A stretch of DNA of 64,000 bases from Nitrospirota bacterium (lineage in GTDB: Bacteria; Nitrospirota; Nitrospiria; Nitrospirales; Nitrospiraceae): assembly GCA_030684575.1 (NCBI GenBank), contig JAUXVD010000021.1:185108-249107 (forward strand), read 5' to 3'. Positions within the stretch are counted from its first letter, which is position 1; each line of letters begins with the position of its first letter. The notes beneath the pieces were generated by a model, which was not told where the DNA came from, made no database searches, and saw nothing but the letters and a program-made list of their open reading frames with translations. Positions 28,220-37,735 of this stretch are shown one piece after another. Made by a program: the position numbers and the translations under genes.

Positions 28220-30682
28220 ATGCCCCCTGATGAACGGTTAGGACAGATCGCCATTGAAGACGAGATGCGCTCGTCGTACCTGAGTTATGCGATGAGCGTC
28301 ATCGTGGGCCGGGCGCTCCCCGACGTGCGCGACGGGCTCAAGCCGGTCCATCGCCGCATTCTCCATGGCATGAACGAAATGGGCCTGGCGTCGAACCGGG
28401 CCTATCGTAAGTCTGCCAAGATCGTCGGCGAAATCATGGGGAACTACCATCCCCACGGGGACAGTGCGATCTACGACACCCTCGTTCGCATGGCGCAACC
28501 CTTCAACATGCGGTACATGCTCGTGGACGGGCAGGGTAACTTTGGGTCGGTCGACGGCGATCCGCCGGCGGCCATGCGGTATACCGAAGCCCGCCTGACC
28601 AAGGTGGCCGAAGACATGCTCGCCGACATCGACAAGGATACGGTCGATTTCGGACCGAACTACGACGAGTCGCTGGTTGAACCGCTGGTCCTTCCTTCGA
28701 AAATCCCGAATCTTCTCGTCAACGGCGCCGGCGGCATTGCGGTGGGTTATTCCACCAACATTCCGACCCACAATGTCGGTGAAGTGATCGAAGCGCTGCT
28801 GCTGTTCTTGGAGAATCCTGAGATCACGATTCCTCAGCTCATGAAGAAGATTCCCGGTCCGGACTTCCCGACGGCCGGGTTTATCTACGGCACGGCCGGC
28901 ATCAAGTCCGCCTACGAAAGCGGTCGGGGTCTGTTGACGCTGCGCGCAAAAGTGAAGGTCGAGACGGATGAACGCACGGATCGTGAACGGCTGATCGTCA
29001 CGGAACTGCCCTATCAGGTCAATAAATCCAAGCTGATCGAAAAGATTGCCGAGTTGATCCGCGACGAACGGATCAAAGGGATTTCCGATCTGCGCGACGA
29101 GTCCGACCGGGACGGCATCCGCGTGGTCATCGAACTCAAGCGCGGAGAGATTCCGCTCATCACGTTGAACAATCTGTACAAGCTGACGCAACTTCAGACG
29201 ACCTTCGGGGTCATCATGCTCGCGTTGGTCAATAACCGGCCCGAGGTCTTGAATCTCAAGCAGATCCTGCATCATTTCATCGAGCACCGGCGTGAAGTGG
29301 TGGTGCGTCGGACGGCCTTCGAGCTACGCAAGGCGGAAGAGCGGGCCCATATCCTCGAGGGCCTCAAGATTGCGCTCGACAACCTGGATGCGGTGATTGC
29401 CTTGATCCGACGGGCGTCATCGCCCGATGAAGCCCGCGTGGGCTTGATGCGTGAATTTACGCTGACCGAAATCCAGTCGAATGCAATCCTAGAGATGCGG
29501 CTCCAGCGTCTCACGCAATTGGAACGCAACAAGCTCATCGAAGAATATAAAGAAGTCTTGAAGCAGATCGAGCGACTCAAGTCGATCTTGAGCAGCGAAA
29601 CGCTGGTGCGGACGATCATCAAGGATGAGCTCATCGAAGTGCGGGAAGCCTATAAGGACGAGCGCCGCACCCAGATCGTGAAAGAAGAAGCGGAGATCAC
29701 CCTGGAAGACATGATCGCGAACGAAGAGGTGGTCGTCACGATCTCACATGCCGGCTATATCAAGCGTAATCCGGTCACCCTCTATCGTGCACAGCGGCGC
29801 GGCGGCAAGGGCAAAATCGGGATGGGGGTCAAGGAAGAGGACTTTGTCGTCACCCTGTTCACGGCCTCCACGCATGAGTCGCTCCTGTTCTTCACGGATG
29901 CCGGGAAGGTCTATTGGCTGAAAGTGCATGAGATTCCGGATGCAGGGCGGGCCGCGAAGGGCAAAGCCCTCGTGAACCTCTTGGCGCTGACCGGCGATGA
30001 GAAGGTGACGGCGACGGTGCCGGTCAAGGAGTTCCGCGACGACCGGTTCGTCGTCATGGCGACCAAGCAGGGCATCATCAAGAAGACGGAACTGGCGGCC
30101 TACGGGAATCCCCGCCTGGGTGGCATCATCGCGCTGTCGTTGGATAAGGGAGATCGCCTCATCAGTGTGCATGTCACCGACGGCCAACGGGAGATCTTGT
30201 TGGGTACGAAGAAGGGCATCACGATTCGATTCAAAGAAGACGACGTCCGTCCGATGGGACGCACGGCGCATGGCGTGCGCGGCATTGCGCTGGAGGAAGG
30301 CAACGAAGTCATCGGCATGGAAACCATCACGCCGGACTCCACCACCCAGATCCTCACGGTCACGGAGGGCGGTTACGGGAAGCGTACACCGGTGAATGAG
30401 TATCGCATCCAGGGACGCGGGGGGAAGGGCATCATCAGCGTAAAGACCAATGAGCGCAACGGACTGGCCGTCGGGTTCCTGCAAGTCCGGGATGGCGATG
30501 AAATCATGCTGATGGCCGCTCACGGCAAGGTGCTCCGGTGCAAGGTGGATGAGTTCCGCGAGATCGGCCGGAATACGCAGGGCGTTCGAATCCTCGATCT
30601 CGATGGTGAGGGCGACCGGGTTGTGGCGGTCGCGCGATTGGCGGAAGCGGTCGAAGTGCTGCCTGAAGAGGGTGGCGCGTAA
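28220..30682 (+). CDS. gyrA: DNA gyrase subunit A
   Basis: An 820-residue GyrA, from the ATG at 28220 with GGAG upstream; an in-frame TTG at 28199 lies inside the repeat. The catalytic tyrosine is Y121 in [10 protein letters not shown]. The quinolone region reads [11 protein letters not shown] with Ser82 and Asp86 (E. coli Ser83 and Asp87), that is, no common resistance change. The C-terminal beta-pinwheel begins with the GyrA box QRRGGKG, which distinguishes it from ParC. It acts with GyrB. Confidence 0.97.
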   Translation: MPPDERLGQIAIEDEMRSSYLSYAMSVIVGRALPDVRDGLKPVHRRILHGMNEMGLASNRAYRKSAKIVGEIMGNYHPHGDSAIYDTLVRMAQPFNMRYMLVDGQGNFGSVDGDPPAAMRYTEARLTKVAEDMLADIDKDTVDFGPNYDESLVEPLVLPSKIPNLLVNGAGGIAVGYSTNIPTHNVGEVIEALLLFLENPEITIPQLMKKIPGPDFPTAGFIYGTAGIKSAYESGRGLLTLRAKVKVETDERTDRERLIVTELPYQVNKSKLIEKIAELIRDERIKGISDLRDESDRDGIRVVIELKRGEIPLITLNNLYKLTQLQTTFGVIMLALVNNRPEVLNLKQILHHFIEHRREVVVRRTAFELRKAEERAHILEGLKIALDNLDAVIALIRRASSPDEARVGLMREFTLTEIQSNAILEMRLQRLTQLERNKLIEEYKEVLKQIERLKSILSSETLVRTIIKDELIEVREAYKDERRTQIVKEEAEITLEDMIANEEVVVTISHAGYIKRNPVTLYRAQRRGGKGKIGMGVKEEDFVVTLFTASTHESLLFFTDAGKVYWLKVHEIPDAGRAAKGKALVNLLALTGDEKVTATVPVKEFRDDRFVVMATKQGIIKKTELAAYGNPRLGGIIALSLDKGDRLISVHVTDGQREILLGTKKGITIRFKEDDVRPMGRTAHGVRGIALEEGNEVIGMETITPDSTTQILTVTEGGYGKRTPVNEYRIQGRGGKGIISVKTNERNGLAVGFLQVRDGDEIMLMAAHGKVLRCKVDEFREIGRNTQGVRILDLDGEGDRVVAVARLAEAVEVLPEEGGA

Positions 30683-30710
30683 AAGGTCGCGCGGCGATAT
30701 CTTCTTTGTT

Positions 30711-31319
30711 ATGCACGAACAGGATGTTTCTTCAACGACCCCTTCCGGACCTCAGCCGAAGAAGCCACTGGATACGGTCGTCAAGATGGCCCTGGGTGTG
30801 TTCGTCGGGTCGTTTGTCCTGATCTGGGGCGGGATGTATCTGAGCCGTCCCGATCGTTCGATCCCTCCTTTTAGCATCGGGTCGCAAGAAGAGACGTCCG
30901 TTGCGATTCATGTCCCCTCGTGGACGAGCGATCAGGAAATTGAAACGCTGATCGAGCGCTTCCGCAAAGTCGGCCGCGAATCGAGAAATTTCGGGTCACT
31001 CAAAGTGAGACCGACGACGCCGGACGATCCGACCAACCGCTACCGCCGACTCACCCTCTATGTGTTTTCCCTCGATGCCTGGGCTGATCCGATGATGCTG
31101 CACAAGTTTTTGACCGGTGAAGATCGTGATGTGCGTGACGGGTTTCGAAAATCCTTACGGGGGCTGTACCAGATTACTGAGTCGGACGAAGAAGGGCGGA
31201 TCGGTCCCATGCTGGATGGTCCTGAGACTCCGGCGACGAAGGTCTATGCCCACCAGCTTTTCAAAGGTCCGCTCACCGTGCCGTTGGTCCAGGCGGTCGA
31301 GCCAGTGCCTGCGCCATGA
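30711..31319 (+). CDS. Single-pass membrane protein, unknown function
   Basis: A 202-residue protein starting MHEQDVSSTTPSGPQPKKPL. Residues about 26-46 form one transmembrane helix (MALGVFVGSFVLIWGGMYL) after a short cytoplasmic tail rich in Ser, Pro and Lys. The outer domain of about 155 residues is hydrophilic with no recognised motif. The start codon is 28 bp after gyrA on the same strand. The 3' end overlaps the convergent dciA gene by 47 bp (31273-31319). Confidence 0.65.
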   Translation: MHEQDVSSTTPSGPQPKKPLDTVVKMALGVFVGSFVLIWGGMYLSRPDRSIPPFSIGSQEETSVAIHVPSWTSDQEIETLIERFRKVGRESRNFGSLKVRPTTPDDPTNRYRRLTLYVFSLDAWADPMMLHKFLTGEDRDVRDGFRKSLRGLYQITESDEEGRIGPMLDGPETPATKVYAHQLFKGPLTVPLVQAVEPVPAP

Positions 31320-31761
31320 GTTGTGCCAGGTGATTGCGGAGCTCCGGGTCTTGAATCGTGGTCACATGTTCCGAGATCTCTGCGAGTAACGCGTCACTCG
31401 GGGGGAGGGCCGGCGCGAGATGCACCTCGGGCAACGCAGCAGCACGGTTGGCTTTCGGCAACGATCCTACCCGCAAGACAATGTCCGTAATGAGTTCAGA
31501 ACCAACGACTCTGTTAAGCTTTTCGATGAGCGTCGGTTTCAGGAACGTAAGTTGGTGCAGCCAGACGCTGTTGTGGACTAAGAGGTAGAGTTTCTTGTAT
31601 CGAATCTGATCGGGCCAGGTATTCGAGGCCATGGGTTCCCCGACGATCGAGACCCAATTCCGCCGTAAGCGGCTTTCGAGCAGCATGGCGTCGAATCCAA
31701 GACGGCGAGCCAGTGCTTCGAGGACGCTGAATACTGAATCGTTGGAGCTGAGTCCGCCCAT
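31273..31761 (-). CDS. dciA: DciA-like helicase loader (DUF721)
   Basis: A 162-residue protein with the DUF721 pattern: LARRLGFDAMLLESRLRRNW, VGEPMASNTWP, LYLLVHNSVWLHQLTFLKP and LNRVVGSELITDIVLRVG. DUF721 proteins (DciA) load the replicative helicase DnaB in most bacteria without DnaC or DnaI. Its location beside dnaA, dnaN and gyrase supports that role. The long C-terminal tail is Pro/Ala-rich and looks disordered. It is convergent with the membrane-protein gene and overlaps its last 47 bp. Confidence 0.8.
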   Translation of the reverse strand: MGGLSSNDSVFSVLEALARRLGFDAMLLESRLRRNWVSIVGEPMASNTWPDQIRYKKLYLLVHNSVWLHQLTFLKPTLIEKLNRVVGSELITDIVLRVGSLPKANRAAALPEVHLAPALPPSDALLAEISEHVTTIQDPELRNHLAQLMAQALARPPGPTAR

Positions 31762-31892
31762 GGAGCCATCATAGCAAAATCGGTTGGGGCAATCAGTAGC
31801 CGGCTCCCGGTTATATTCGGATGGTCCTTTCCTGGTATTCTAGAGCGAATGTTGTCCGCACGTATATTGTGGCCATGAAAGTCTGACGACTG

Positions 31893-32372
31893 ATGGGGAA
31901 AGAGAGAGAGAGCTTCGAACGGCCGGTGGTCACGAACCGTAAGGCGTACCACGACTACTTCATTGAAGAGAAGTTCGAGGCGGGTATCATGCTCCAGGGC
32001 ACGGAGGTCAAGTCTCTCCGTGAGGGGCGCGTGAACCTGTCAGATAGTTATGCCAGCGTGAAAGAAGGACAGATCTTTCTTCACCATTGCCACATCAGTC
32101 CGTACAGCCACGGCAACCTTTCGAATCATGAACCGCTCCGTACCAGGAAACTCCTGCTCCATCGCAAGGAGATCAATAAACTCCTCGTCAAGACGCAGCA
32201 GCAGGGGCTGACGATCATCCCGCTCCGCATCTATTTCTCTAAGCGTGGCCTGGCCAAAGTCGAACTCGGCTTGGCGAAAGGCAAAAAACAGCATGACCGC
32301 CGGGAGTCCGACAAGACGCGTGAAGCCAGCCGTGAAGTGGAGCGGGCGATGAAAGGGTCGCGGCACGATTAA
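31893..32372 (+). CDS. smpB: SsrA-binding protein SmpB
   Basis: A 159-residue SmpB of normal length. Signature segments are VTNRKAYHDYFIEEKFEAGI, LQGTEVKSLREGRVNLSDSY, LHHCHISPYSHGN, RKLLLHRKEINKL and the basic C-terminal tail KKQHDRRESDKTREASREVE. SmpB binds tmRNA and places it in the A site of stalled ribosomes. The tmRNA gene itself is at 51114-51463 in this window, about 19 kb away. No clear RBS precedes the ATG. Confidence 0.95.
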   Translation: MGKERESFERPVVTNRKAYHDYFIEEKFEAGIMLQGTEVKSLREGRVNLSDSYASVKEGQIFLHHCHISPYSHGNLSNHEPLRTRKLLLHRKEINKLLVKTQQQGLTIIPLRIYFSKRGLAKVELGLAKGKKQHDRRESDKTREASREVERAMKGSRHD

Positions 32373-32461
32373 TTCGCACCGGTCCGTTTCCTGCCATCTC
32401 GTCCGAACCGATTGATCCCACTCACATTTTTGCAAATAAACCAGGGAGTGAATTTTCTCTC

Positions 32462-32492
32462 TTGACATTGTCCTAGTTAGGACTAATATAAT
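32462..32492 (+). promoter_or_regulatory. Promoter with embedded operator-like palindrome (doxX operon)
   Basis: TTGACA at 32462-32467 is followed by the perfect inverted repeat GTCCTA-GT-TAGGAC at 32470-32483, then TATAAT at 32487-32492 (19 bp spacer) or TAATAT at 32484-32489 (16 bp). A repressor bound there would block RNA polymerase. Confidence 0.6.
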
Positions 32493-32559
32493 CGACATGT
32501 CGGACGGTGCAATGTTCGGCGATGGGACGGAGCGGTGAGGCCATTCAAGGGGGTGCGTG

Positions 32560-33003
32560 ATGCGGCAATTATTTTACACAGACAATAACTGGGTAGGTCT
32601 TATTCTCCGTGTGACGCTCGGACTGGTGATATTCCCGCACGGAGCCCAGAAGTTGTTGGGTTGGTATGGCGGGTTCGGATTCGCCGGAACCATGGGATTC
32701 TTCACGGAGACCATGCATTTGCCCTGGATCGTTGCTTTTTTGGTGATCGTGGGAGAGTCCTTCGGCAGTATCGCTCTGTTGCTCGGGCTGTTGACGCGCT
32801 TCACGGCGGCAAGTTTCATCGTGATCATGCTTGGCGCCATCACCACCTCGCATCTCCCGAACGGCTTCTTCATGAATTGGTTCGGGAAACAGGCCGGCGA
32901 AGGATACGAGTACCATCTTCTGGTCATTGGGATCGCGGCGGCATTGCTGGTCACAGGCGCAGGCCGGTGGTCTGCGGACCGTATCATGACTGAGAAGTTA
33001 TAA
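32560..33003 (+). CDS. DoxX family membrane protein
   Basis: A 147-residue polytopic protein with four hydrophobic helices. The family motifs HGAQKLLGWYGGFGFAGT and FLVIVGESFGSIALLLGLLTRF are present. DoxX proteins are small quinone- or thiol-linked membrane proteins often induced by redox or thiol stress. The ATG at 32560 follows GGGGG; a GTG one codon upstream is possible. It is the first gene behind the palindrome promoter and is followed by an NmrA-like, a pirin and a DsbA-like gene. Confidence 0.85.
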   Translation: MRQLFYTDNNWVGLILRVTLGLVIFPHGAQKLLGWYGGFGFAGTMGFFTETMHLPWIVAFLVIVGESFGSIALLLGLLTRFTAASFIVIMLGAITTSHLPNGFFMNWFGKQAGEGYEYHLLVIGIAAALLVTGAGRWSADRIMTEKL

Positions 33004-33030
33004 CGGTTGCCGGGTAAAGGAGGCTCCACC

Positions 33031-33888
33031 ATGTTCGTTGTTGTCGGTGCCACCGGGAATACGGGATCAGCGGTTGTCGAGACCTTGCTCAATCGGAAGC
33101 AGCCGGTACGAATCGTGGTGCGCTCGCCTGAGAAGGCTGTGTCTTGGAGCGCGAAGGGGGTGGAGGTTGCGGTCGCCTCGTTGGAGGATGTGCCGGCGAT
33201 GACGAAAGCCTTGGAAGGCGCGTCGGGTCTCTATCTGCTGGTTCCTCCAAACTATGGGGCAACGGCCTGGCTCTCTGAGCAACGGCAACGTATGGATCAG
33301 GCCGCACAAGCTGTGAAGGCCAGCGGGATCACGCACGTCGTCTTCTTGTCGTCAATCGGCGCCCACATGGCGAAAGGCACGGGGCCCATCCAGGCCGTTC
33401 GTTATGGCGAGCAGGCGCTCGGGGCTGTGACCAAGCATCTGACGACCCTGCGTCCCTGCTCTTTCATGGTGAACTGGGCACCGGGAATCGGCATGGCCAA
33501 GGGTCAAGGTATCCTGCCCACCTTTATTGCGCCGACGGCGAAGGTGCCGATGGTCTCGACCAAAGACATCGGTCGTGTGGGCGCGGAGCAGTTGATGGCA
33601 GGGGGAAAGGGCCGGCAGGTCATCGAACTGGCGGGGCCGGAAGAGTACAGCCCCAATGATGTAGCCGTCGCACTGGGGAAGATTCTTGGGAAACCAGTCT
33701 CGGTTCAGCATGCGCCGCTTAGCGCAGTGGTGCCGACGTTCACGTCGTTCGGCTTCTCCACGGAAGCGGCAACCTTATTCGAAGAGATGTACGCAGGATT
33801 CGCCAAGGGTGCGATCGGGTACGAACACCCTGAGCAGTTTGTGCGGGGCATGGTGACCCTTGCCGAAGCGTTGCGAGGGATGGCGTAA
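33031..33888 (+). CDS. NmrA-like NAD(P)-binding protein
   Basis: A 285-residue atypical SDR of the NmrA/HSCARG type. The nucleotide motif is VVGATGNTGSAVVE, followed by RSPEKAVSW, and the active-site Tyr-x3-Lys is missing, as expected for NmrA-like proteins that sense the NADP(H) state or act as quinone reductases. AAAGGAGG lies just upstream of the ATG at 33031. It is 27 bp downstream of the DoxX gene. Confidence 0.85.
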   Translation: MFVVVGATGNTGSAVVETLLNRKQPVRIVVRSPEKAVSWSAKGVEVAVASLEDVPAMTKALEGASGLYLLVPPNYGATAWLSEQRQRMDQAAQAVKASGITHVVFLSSIGAHMAKGTGPIQAVRYGEQALGAVTKHLTTLRPCSFMVNWAPGIGMAKGQGILPTFIAPTAKVPMVSTKDIGRVGAEQLMAGGKGRQVIELAGPEEYSPNDVAVALGKILGKPVSVQHAPLSAVVPTFTSFGFSTEAATLFEEMYAGFAKGAIGYEHPEQFVRGMVTLAEALRGMA

Positions 33889-33903
33889 GATAAGGAGGAT
33901 ATT

Positions 33904-34788
33904 ATGACCACAGATACGACAACTGCCAAAAATGTGCTCGGCGTCTATCAGTCCGGATCAGCGCATATGGTCGGTGACGGCTTTCCGGTGCGTAATATGA
34001 TTCCAGGCATGGGTACAGATGAGCAATTTTCTCCGTTCTTGCTCCTGGACTACATGGGGCCGAAGCAGTTTCCTCCGACCGACCGGCTACTCGGTGTGGG
34101 GGAACATCCACACCGGGGATTTGAGACGGTCACGATCATGTATCACGGCAAGGTTGCACATCGTGACTCGACCGGGAGCGGAGGGGTCATTGGCCCTGGC
34201 GATGTCCAATGGATGACCGCCGCCTCCGGCATCGTGCATGAGGAACTGCACGAGCAAGGCTTTGCCGCACAGGGAGGGATGCTGGAAGGTATTCAGCTAT
34301 GGGTCAATTTGCCGAAGGCACACAAGATGTCGACGCCGCGGTATCAGACGCTGGTGAAGGATGACATTCCGACGGTGGAGCTTGGTGGAGGAGCGGGCCG
34401 GCTTCGCGTCATCGCCGGGGAGTTTCGCGGCGTCAAGGGTCCGGCCAGGACCTTCAGCCCTGTCTATCTGTACGATCTTCGTCTGACGGCAGGACACCAC
34501 ACCGAGCTCACGCTGCCAGAGGGATTCAACACGTCGGTGTTCGTGCTCAGCGGGCAAATCGTGATCAACGGGTCGCACAGGGCCAAGGATGCGGAGATTG
34601 CCCTGTTCGGAGACAGAGGCGAGCGAGTGGTGCTTGAAGCGACGGAGGATGCCACCTTGCTTGTGCTTAGCGGAGAGCCGATCCGGGAGCCGATCGCGCG
34701 CTATGGTCCGTTCGTCATGAATACTCAGGACGAGCTGGTCCAGGCTATGAACGATTACAAGGCCGGGAGGATGGGACATCTATCATGA
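33904..34788 (+). CDS. Pirin family protein
   Basis: A 294-residue bicupin. The metal ligands are visible in GEHPHRGFETVTIM and IVHEELHEQ (His, His, His, Glu). The C-terminal cupin has FVLSGQIVING. Pirins are iron-containing, redox-sensing or quercetinase-type proteins. The gene is 15 bp after the NmrA gene and overlaps the DsbA-like gene by 4 bp (ATGA), giving a tight redox operon. AAGGAGG precedes the ATG. Confidence 0.9.
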   Translation: MTTDTTTAKNVLGVYQSGSAHMVGDGFPVRNMIPGMGTDEQFSPFLLLDYMGPKQFPPTDRLLGVGEHPHRGFETVTIMYHGKVAHRDSTGSGGVIGPGDVQWMTAASGIVHEELHEQGFAAQGGMLEGIQLWVNLPKAHKMSTPRYQTLVKDDIPTVELGGGAGRLRVIAGEFRGVKGPARTFSPVYLYDLRLTAGHHTELTLPEGFNTSVFVLSGQIVINGSHRAKDAEIALFGDRGERVVLEATEDATLLVLSGEPIREPIARYGPFVMNTQDELVQAMNDYKAGRMGHLS

Positions 34789-35423
34789 CCGATCGGGCGC
34801 TCACGATCGACATTTACTCCGACGTCGTCTGTCCCTGGTGTTTCATCGGGAAACGGCGGCTTGAACGGGCGTTGGATCAACTGAATGGCGCCGCACCGGC
34901 GAACATCACCTGGCGGCCCTTTCAGTTGAATCCGACGATGCCGGAGGGGGGTCTCGAACGCAGAGCCTATCTCGAAGCAAAGTTCGGTAGCTTGGATGCG
35001 TTTCGGCAGATGGAAGAGCATGTCCTCGCGGCAGGCGCTGAGGAGCATATTGCCTTTGCGTTCGAAAACATTGCGCGGACGCCCAATACCTTTCTGGCTC
35101 ATCGGCTGATTTGGTATGCCGGGCAGCAGGGCCGACAGGACGCCGTAGTCGAATCGCTCTTCCGAGGCTATTTTGAGGAGGGTGCTGATATCGGCTCTAT
35201 CCCTGTGCTCGTGGAATTGGGGGAGCGAGTGGGACTGGATGCGGGAAGCTTTCTCCGAAGTGATGAGGGAGTCTCGAAGGTGAAAGAGGAAGCAGCAGCG
35301 GGTCACAGACTCGGGATTCGCGCGGTCCCCTATTTCCTGCTGAACGGGACCTATGCGCTATCCGGCGCGCAGCCGACTGAGACGTTTGTGTCGGCGCTCA
35401 AAGCGGCTGGATCAGGAGCCTGA
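34785..35423 (+). CDS. DsbA family oxidoreductase, FrnE-like
   Basis: A 212-residue cytoplasmic thioredoxin-fold protein. The active site is CPWC at residues 16-19 in IDIYSDVVCPWCFIGKRRLE, and the C-terminal cis-Pro loop is GIRAVPYFLLNGTYALSGA. These mark the FrnE/2-hydroxychromene-2-carboxylate-isomerase-like DsbA group. No signal peptide is present. It acts on disulfides or glutathione conjugates. The start overlaps the pirin stop, so the two are translationally coupled. An ankyrin gene begins right after the stop. Confidence 0.9.
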   Translation: MTDRALTIDIYSDVVCPWCFIGKRRLERALDQLNGAAPANITWRPFQLNPTMPEGGLERRAYLEAKFGSLDAFRQMEEHVLAAGAEEHIAFAFENIARTPNTFLAHRLIWYAGQQGRQDAVVESLFRGYFEEGADIGSIPVLVELGERVGLDAGSFLRSDEGVSKVKEEAAAGHRLGIRAVPYFLLNGTYALSGAQPTETFVSALKAAGSGA

Positions 35424-35424
35424 C

Positions 35425-36102
35425 ATGCAGAGATGGCACCCTCACCTGGTCGTAGTGCTGAGCCTGCTTATCGGCGCCACGACGATGTACGGCCAACCCA
35501 TGAATAAGCAGGATACTCAGGAATTCATTCGCGCGGCGGACCGCAATGACACCGAAACGATAGATCGGTTGCTGAGGGAAGGCGTCTCGATCGATGTGAG
35601 GGATGGGCGGGGGCGAACGGCGTTGCTCGCCGCCACCAGCCGGAACCATGTGGAGAGTGCCAAGTTGCTGATCGCGGCCGGAGCCGATGTTAACGCGCAG
35701 GACAGCAAGCAGGATAGCCCCCTGCTCTTGTCCGGCGCGAGCGGCTTTGTCGAAATTCTCACGCTTGCAGTACAGGCTAAGCCGAATTTCAAACGGTATA
35801 ACCGCTTTGGCGGTACGGCTCTGATTCCGGCATGTGAGCGTGGACATGTCGAGGCGGTCAAAGTCCTGCTCAAGACGGATATCGACATCGACCACGTCAA
35901 TAAGTTGGGTTGGACGGCGCTCCTGGAAGCGATTATTCTGAGCGATGGCGGGCCGCGACACCAAGAGATCGTGAGAATGCTCGTAGCGGCCGGCGCGAAG
36001 GTGAATATTCCGGATCAAGACCATGTCACAGCGCTTCAACATGCCCGCCAGAAAGGCTATCGAGAGATCGTGGGTACGTTGGAAGCAGCGGGAGCTCGAT
36101 AA
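35425..36102 (+). CDS. Exported ankyrin repeat protein
   Basis: A 225-residue protein with a hydrophobic N-terminal signal (VVVLSLLIGATTMYG) and about five ankyrin repeats (for example RDGRGRTALLAATSRNHVES, NKLGWTALLEAIILSDGGP, QDHVTALQHARQKGYREIVG). AGGAG precedes the ATG at 35425, two bases after the DsbA-like stop. It is likely a periplasmic protein-binding partner. In proteobacteria, exported ankyrin proteins occur beside redox enzymes such as catalases; that role here is inference from its neighbours. Confidence 0.85.
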   Translation: MQRWHPHLVVVLSLLIGATTMYGQPMNKQDTQEFIRAADRNDTETIDRLLREGVSIDVRDGRGRTALLAATSRNHVESAKLLIAAGADVNAQDSKQDSPLLLSGASGFVEILTLAVQAKPNFKRYNRFGGTALIPACERGHVEAVKVLLKTDIDIDHVNKLGWTALLEAIILSDGGPRHQEIVRMLVAAGAKVNIPDQDHVTALQHARQKGYREIVGTLEAAGAR

Positions 36103-36148
36103 GGGTTATGTGTGGGTGAGGAAATTTCATTTAGCCAAGGAGGAGTCG

Positions 36149-36700
36149 ATGAAATATAAGCGTCTGCATCAGTGCCATGTACAGATGTACGCCCAGGGGT
36201 TGATCATGATCACGGCCTGTGTATTCGGATTATCCCCTGTCCTTGTCGCGGCGGAAGAATTGCCGCGAGAGGCGGTATTGCCGGCCGCTCTTGCTGTGAC
36301 GGCGGTAAAGGCCGCCGTGGATCACTGTGCCAAAGACGGCTATCGGGTCAGCGCGGCGGTGGTCGATCGGGCAGGTCTATTGAGAGCGTTTCTACGAACC
36401 GATGGTGCCGGGCCCCATACCGTCGAGAGCAGCGAGAAGAAAGCCTATACGTCGGCGAGTATGCGAGGACCAACCGGCAATGTCGCCGAACTTATTGCCA
36501 AAACCCCGGCGGTTCAGGGGCTTCAGCAGATGAACGACAGAATCCTGTTTCTGGCCGGAGGTCTCCCGATCGAGATCGCGGGTGAAGTTGTCGGTGGAAT
36601 CGGGGTCGGCGGGGCGCCGGGAGGCCATTTAGACGCGGCTTGTGCGCAAGCAGGTCTGGACAGCATCGGTGCCGCGCCGAAACTTCCAGCAACAAAATAA
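36149..36700 (+). CDS. GlcG/HbpS-type haem-binding protein, exported
   Basis: A 183-residue protein. A signal peptide (LIMITACVFGLSPVLVAAEE) precedes a GlcG/HbpS-type domain: VSAAVVDRAGLLRAFLRTDGAG, EKKAYTSASM, LAGGLPIEIAGEVVGGIGVGGAPGG and a DAACAQAGLD end. The family binds haem or small ligands. AAGGAGGAG lies 4 nt before the ATG at 36149. It is 46 bp after the ankyrin gene and ends the compact part of the doxX-led cluster. Confidence 0.85.
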   Translation: MKYKRLHQCHVQMYAQGLIMITACVFGLSPVLVAAEELPREAVLPAALAVTAVKAAVDHCAKDGYRVSAAVVDRAGLLRAFLRTDGAGPHTVESSEKKAYTSASMRGPTGNVAELIAKTPAVQGLQQMNDRILFLAGGLPIEIAGEVVGGIGVGGAPGGHLDAACAQAGLDSIGAAPKLPATK

Positions 36701-36801
36701 CGACCCACGCTGAGGGTGGGACCGTCAACATTCCCGGTAAGTCGTAGGGTCGGGGGCTGAGCAGAGTCGGCACGTGACGGGAAGAGAAAGGCAGGTACGT
36801 G

Positions 36802-37236
36802 ATGGCCGTTCAGGTCTATGGCTGTAACCATATTGTCATCGAAGTGACCGACGCCAAGAAGGCGGTGAAGTTCTATGCCGATGTCTTTGGATTGACGATG
36901 CTCACCGGTGGCGAAGGCGCCGCCTGGTGCAAGCTGGGCGAGCATCAATTCATGGCGATCTTTGAAGTAGAGACATTGCAACCGGATCGGGTGAAACATT
37001 TCGGTTTGATGGTCCGGGATGCCACGCAGATTAAAGAAGTCCGGCGCAAGTTGATGAGCAAATACAAGCTGGCGATGCGGCCGGGCTTTCGGTGCGACTT
37101 CCGCGATCCCTGGGGTAACCGTATCCAGGTCGGAGATCTCAGCGACGAATCTCTGGTCTGGCTCCTCCCCTATCAGGAAGTGCAGAAAGCCGGGATTACA
37201 TTCAGGAGCAAACCTCGAACGAAGAAACGGTCATGA
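36802..37236 (+). CDS. VOC (glyoxalase/dioxygenase) family protein 1
   Basis: A 144-residue vicinal-oxygen-chelate protein. The first half has NHIVIEVTDAKKAVKFYADVFGL with the metal-binding His; the second half has HFGLMVRDATQIKEVRR and a DPWGNRIQVGDL end whose usual terminal Glu is replaced, which may alter metal binding. The ATG at 36802 follows GCAGG. A GTG one codon earlier is possible. Substrate unknown. Confidence 0.8.
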   Translation: MAVQVYGCNHIVIEVTDAKKAVKFYADVFGLTMLTGGEGAAWCKLGEHQFMAIFEVETLQPDRVKHFGLMVRDATQIKEVRRKLMSKYKLAMRPGFRCDFRDPWGNRIQVGDLSDESLVWLLPYQEVQKAGITFRSKPRTKKRS

Positions 37237-37342
37237 GTCAGACGAATCGATAACGGACGAACGGCACGATCGCCGACGAGCGCAACTCCTACGATACGGG
37301 CTCGAAGAAGTTACAATGAGAGACCCGGGAGATAACGGACCC

Positions 37343-37735
37343 ATGGCGAACCAAGATTATTCGGCGGCGCAACTCGATCAGCTGTCTCGAGCCCTTCTGC
37401 TGCTGCACAAGACGCTATTGGATGGAGAGCGGGTGGCTTATGAGCGGGTGCATGGCCGGATCGCGTCAAACGGAGAATTTCTTCAGCTCCTGCTTGGACA
37501 TGCCTGGTTCGCCTGGCTCCGTCAGCTCTCGCAATCGATGGCGCAACTTGACGAACTTGCTGGGTCGAAAGAGCCGGTAGCCCCCGGGACTATTCATGAA
37601 CGGATCGCGTCGATGCGCGCCCTCTTGACGCCGTCGGAAACGGGCGAAGGATTCGGTCGGCATTATTACGACGCGATGCAGCGCGATCCGGACGTGGTCC
37701 TCGCGCATGCGGCCATCAAGGAGTTGTTACGATGA
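37343..37735 (+). CDS. Small helical protein, unknown function
   Basis: A 130-residue, mostly alpha-helical protein, beginning MANQDYSAAQLDQLSRALLL. Segments such as LLLHKTLLDGERVAYERVHG and LLGHAWFAWLRQLSQSMAQLDEL suggest a four-helix bundle. I do not recognise the family. An in-frame ATG at 37316 would add nine residues. It ends in an ATGA overlap with the next VOC gene, so the two are translationally coupled. Confidence 0.65.
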   Translation: MANQDYSAAQLDQLSRALLLLHKTLLDGERVAYERVHGRIASNGEFLQLLLGHAWFAWLRQLSQSMAQLDELAGSKEPVAPGTIHERIASMRALLTPSETGEGFGRHYYDAMQRDPDVVLAHAAIKELLR

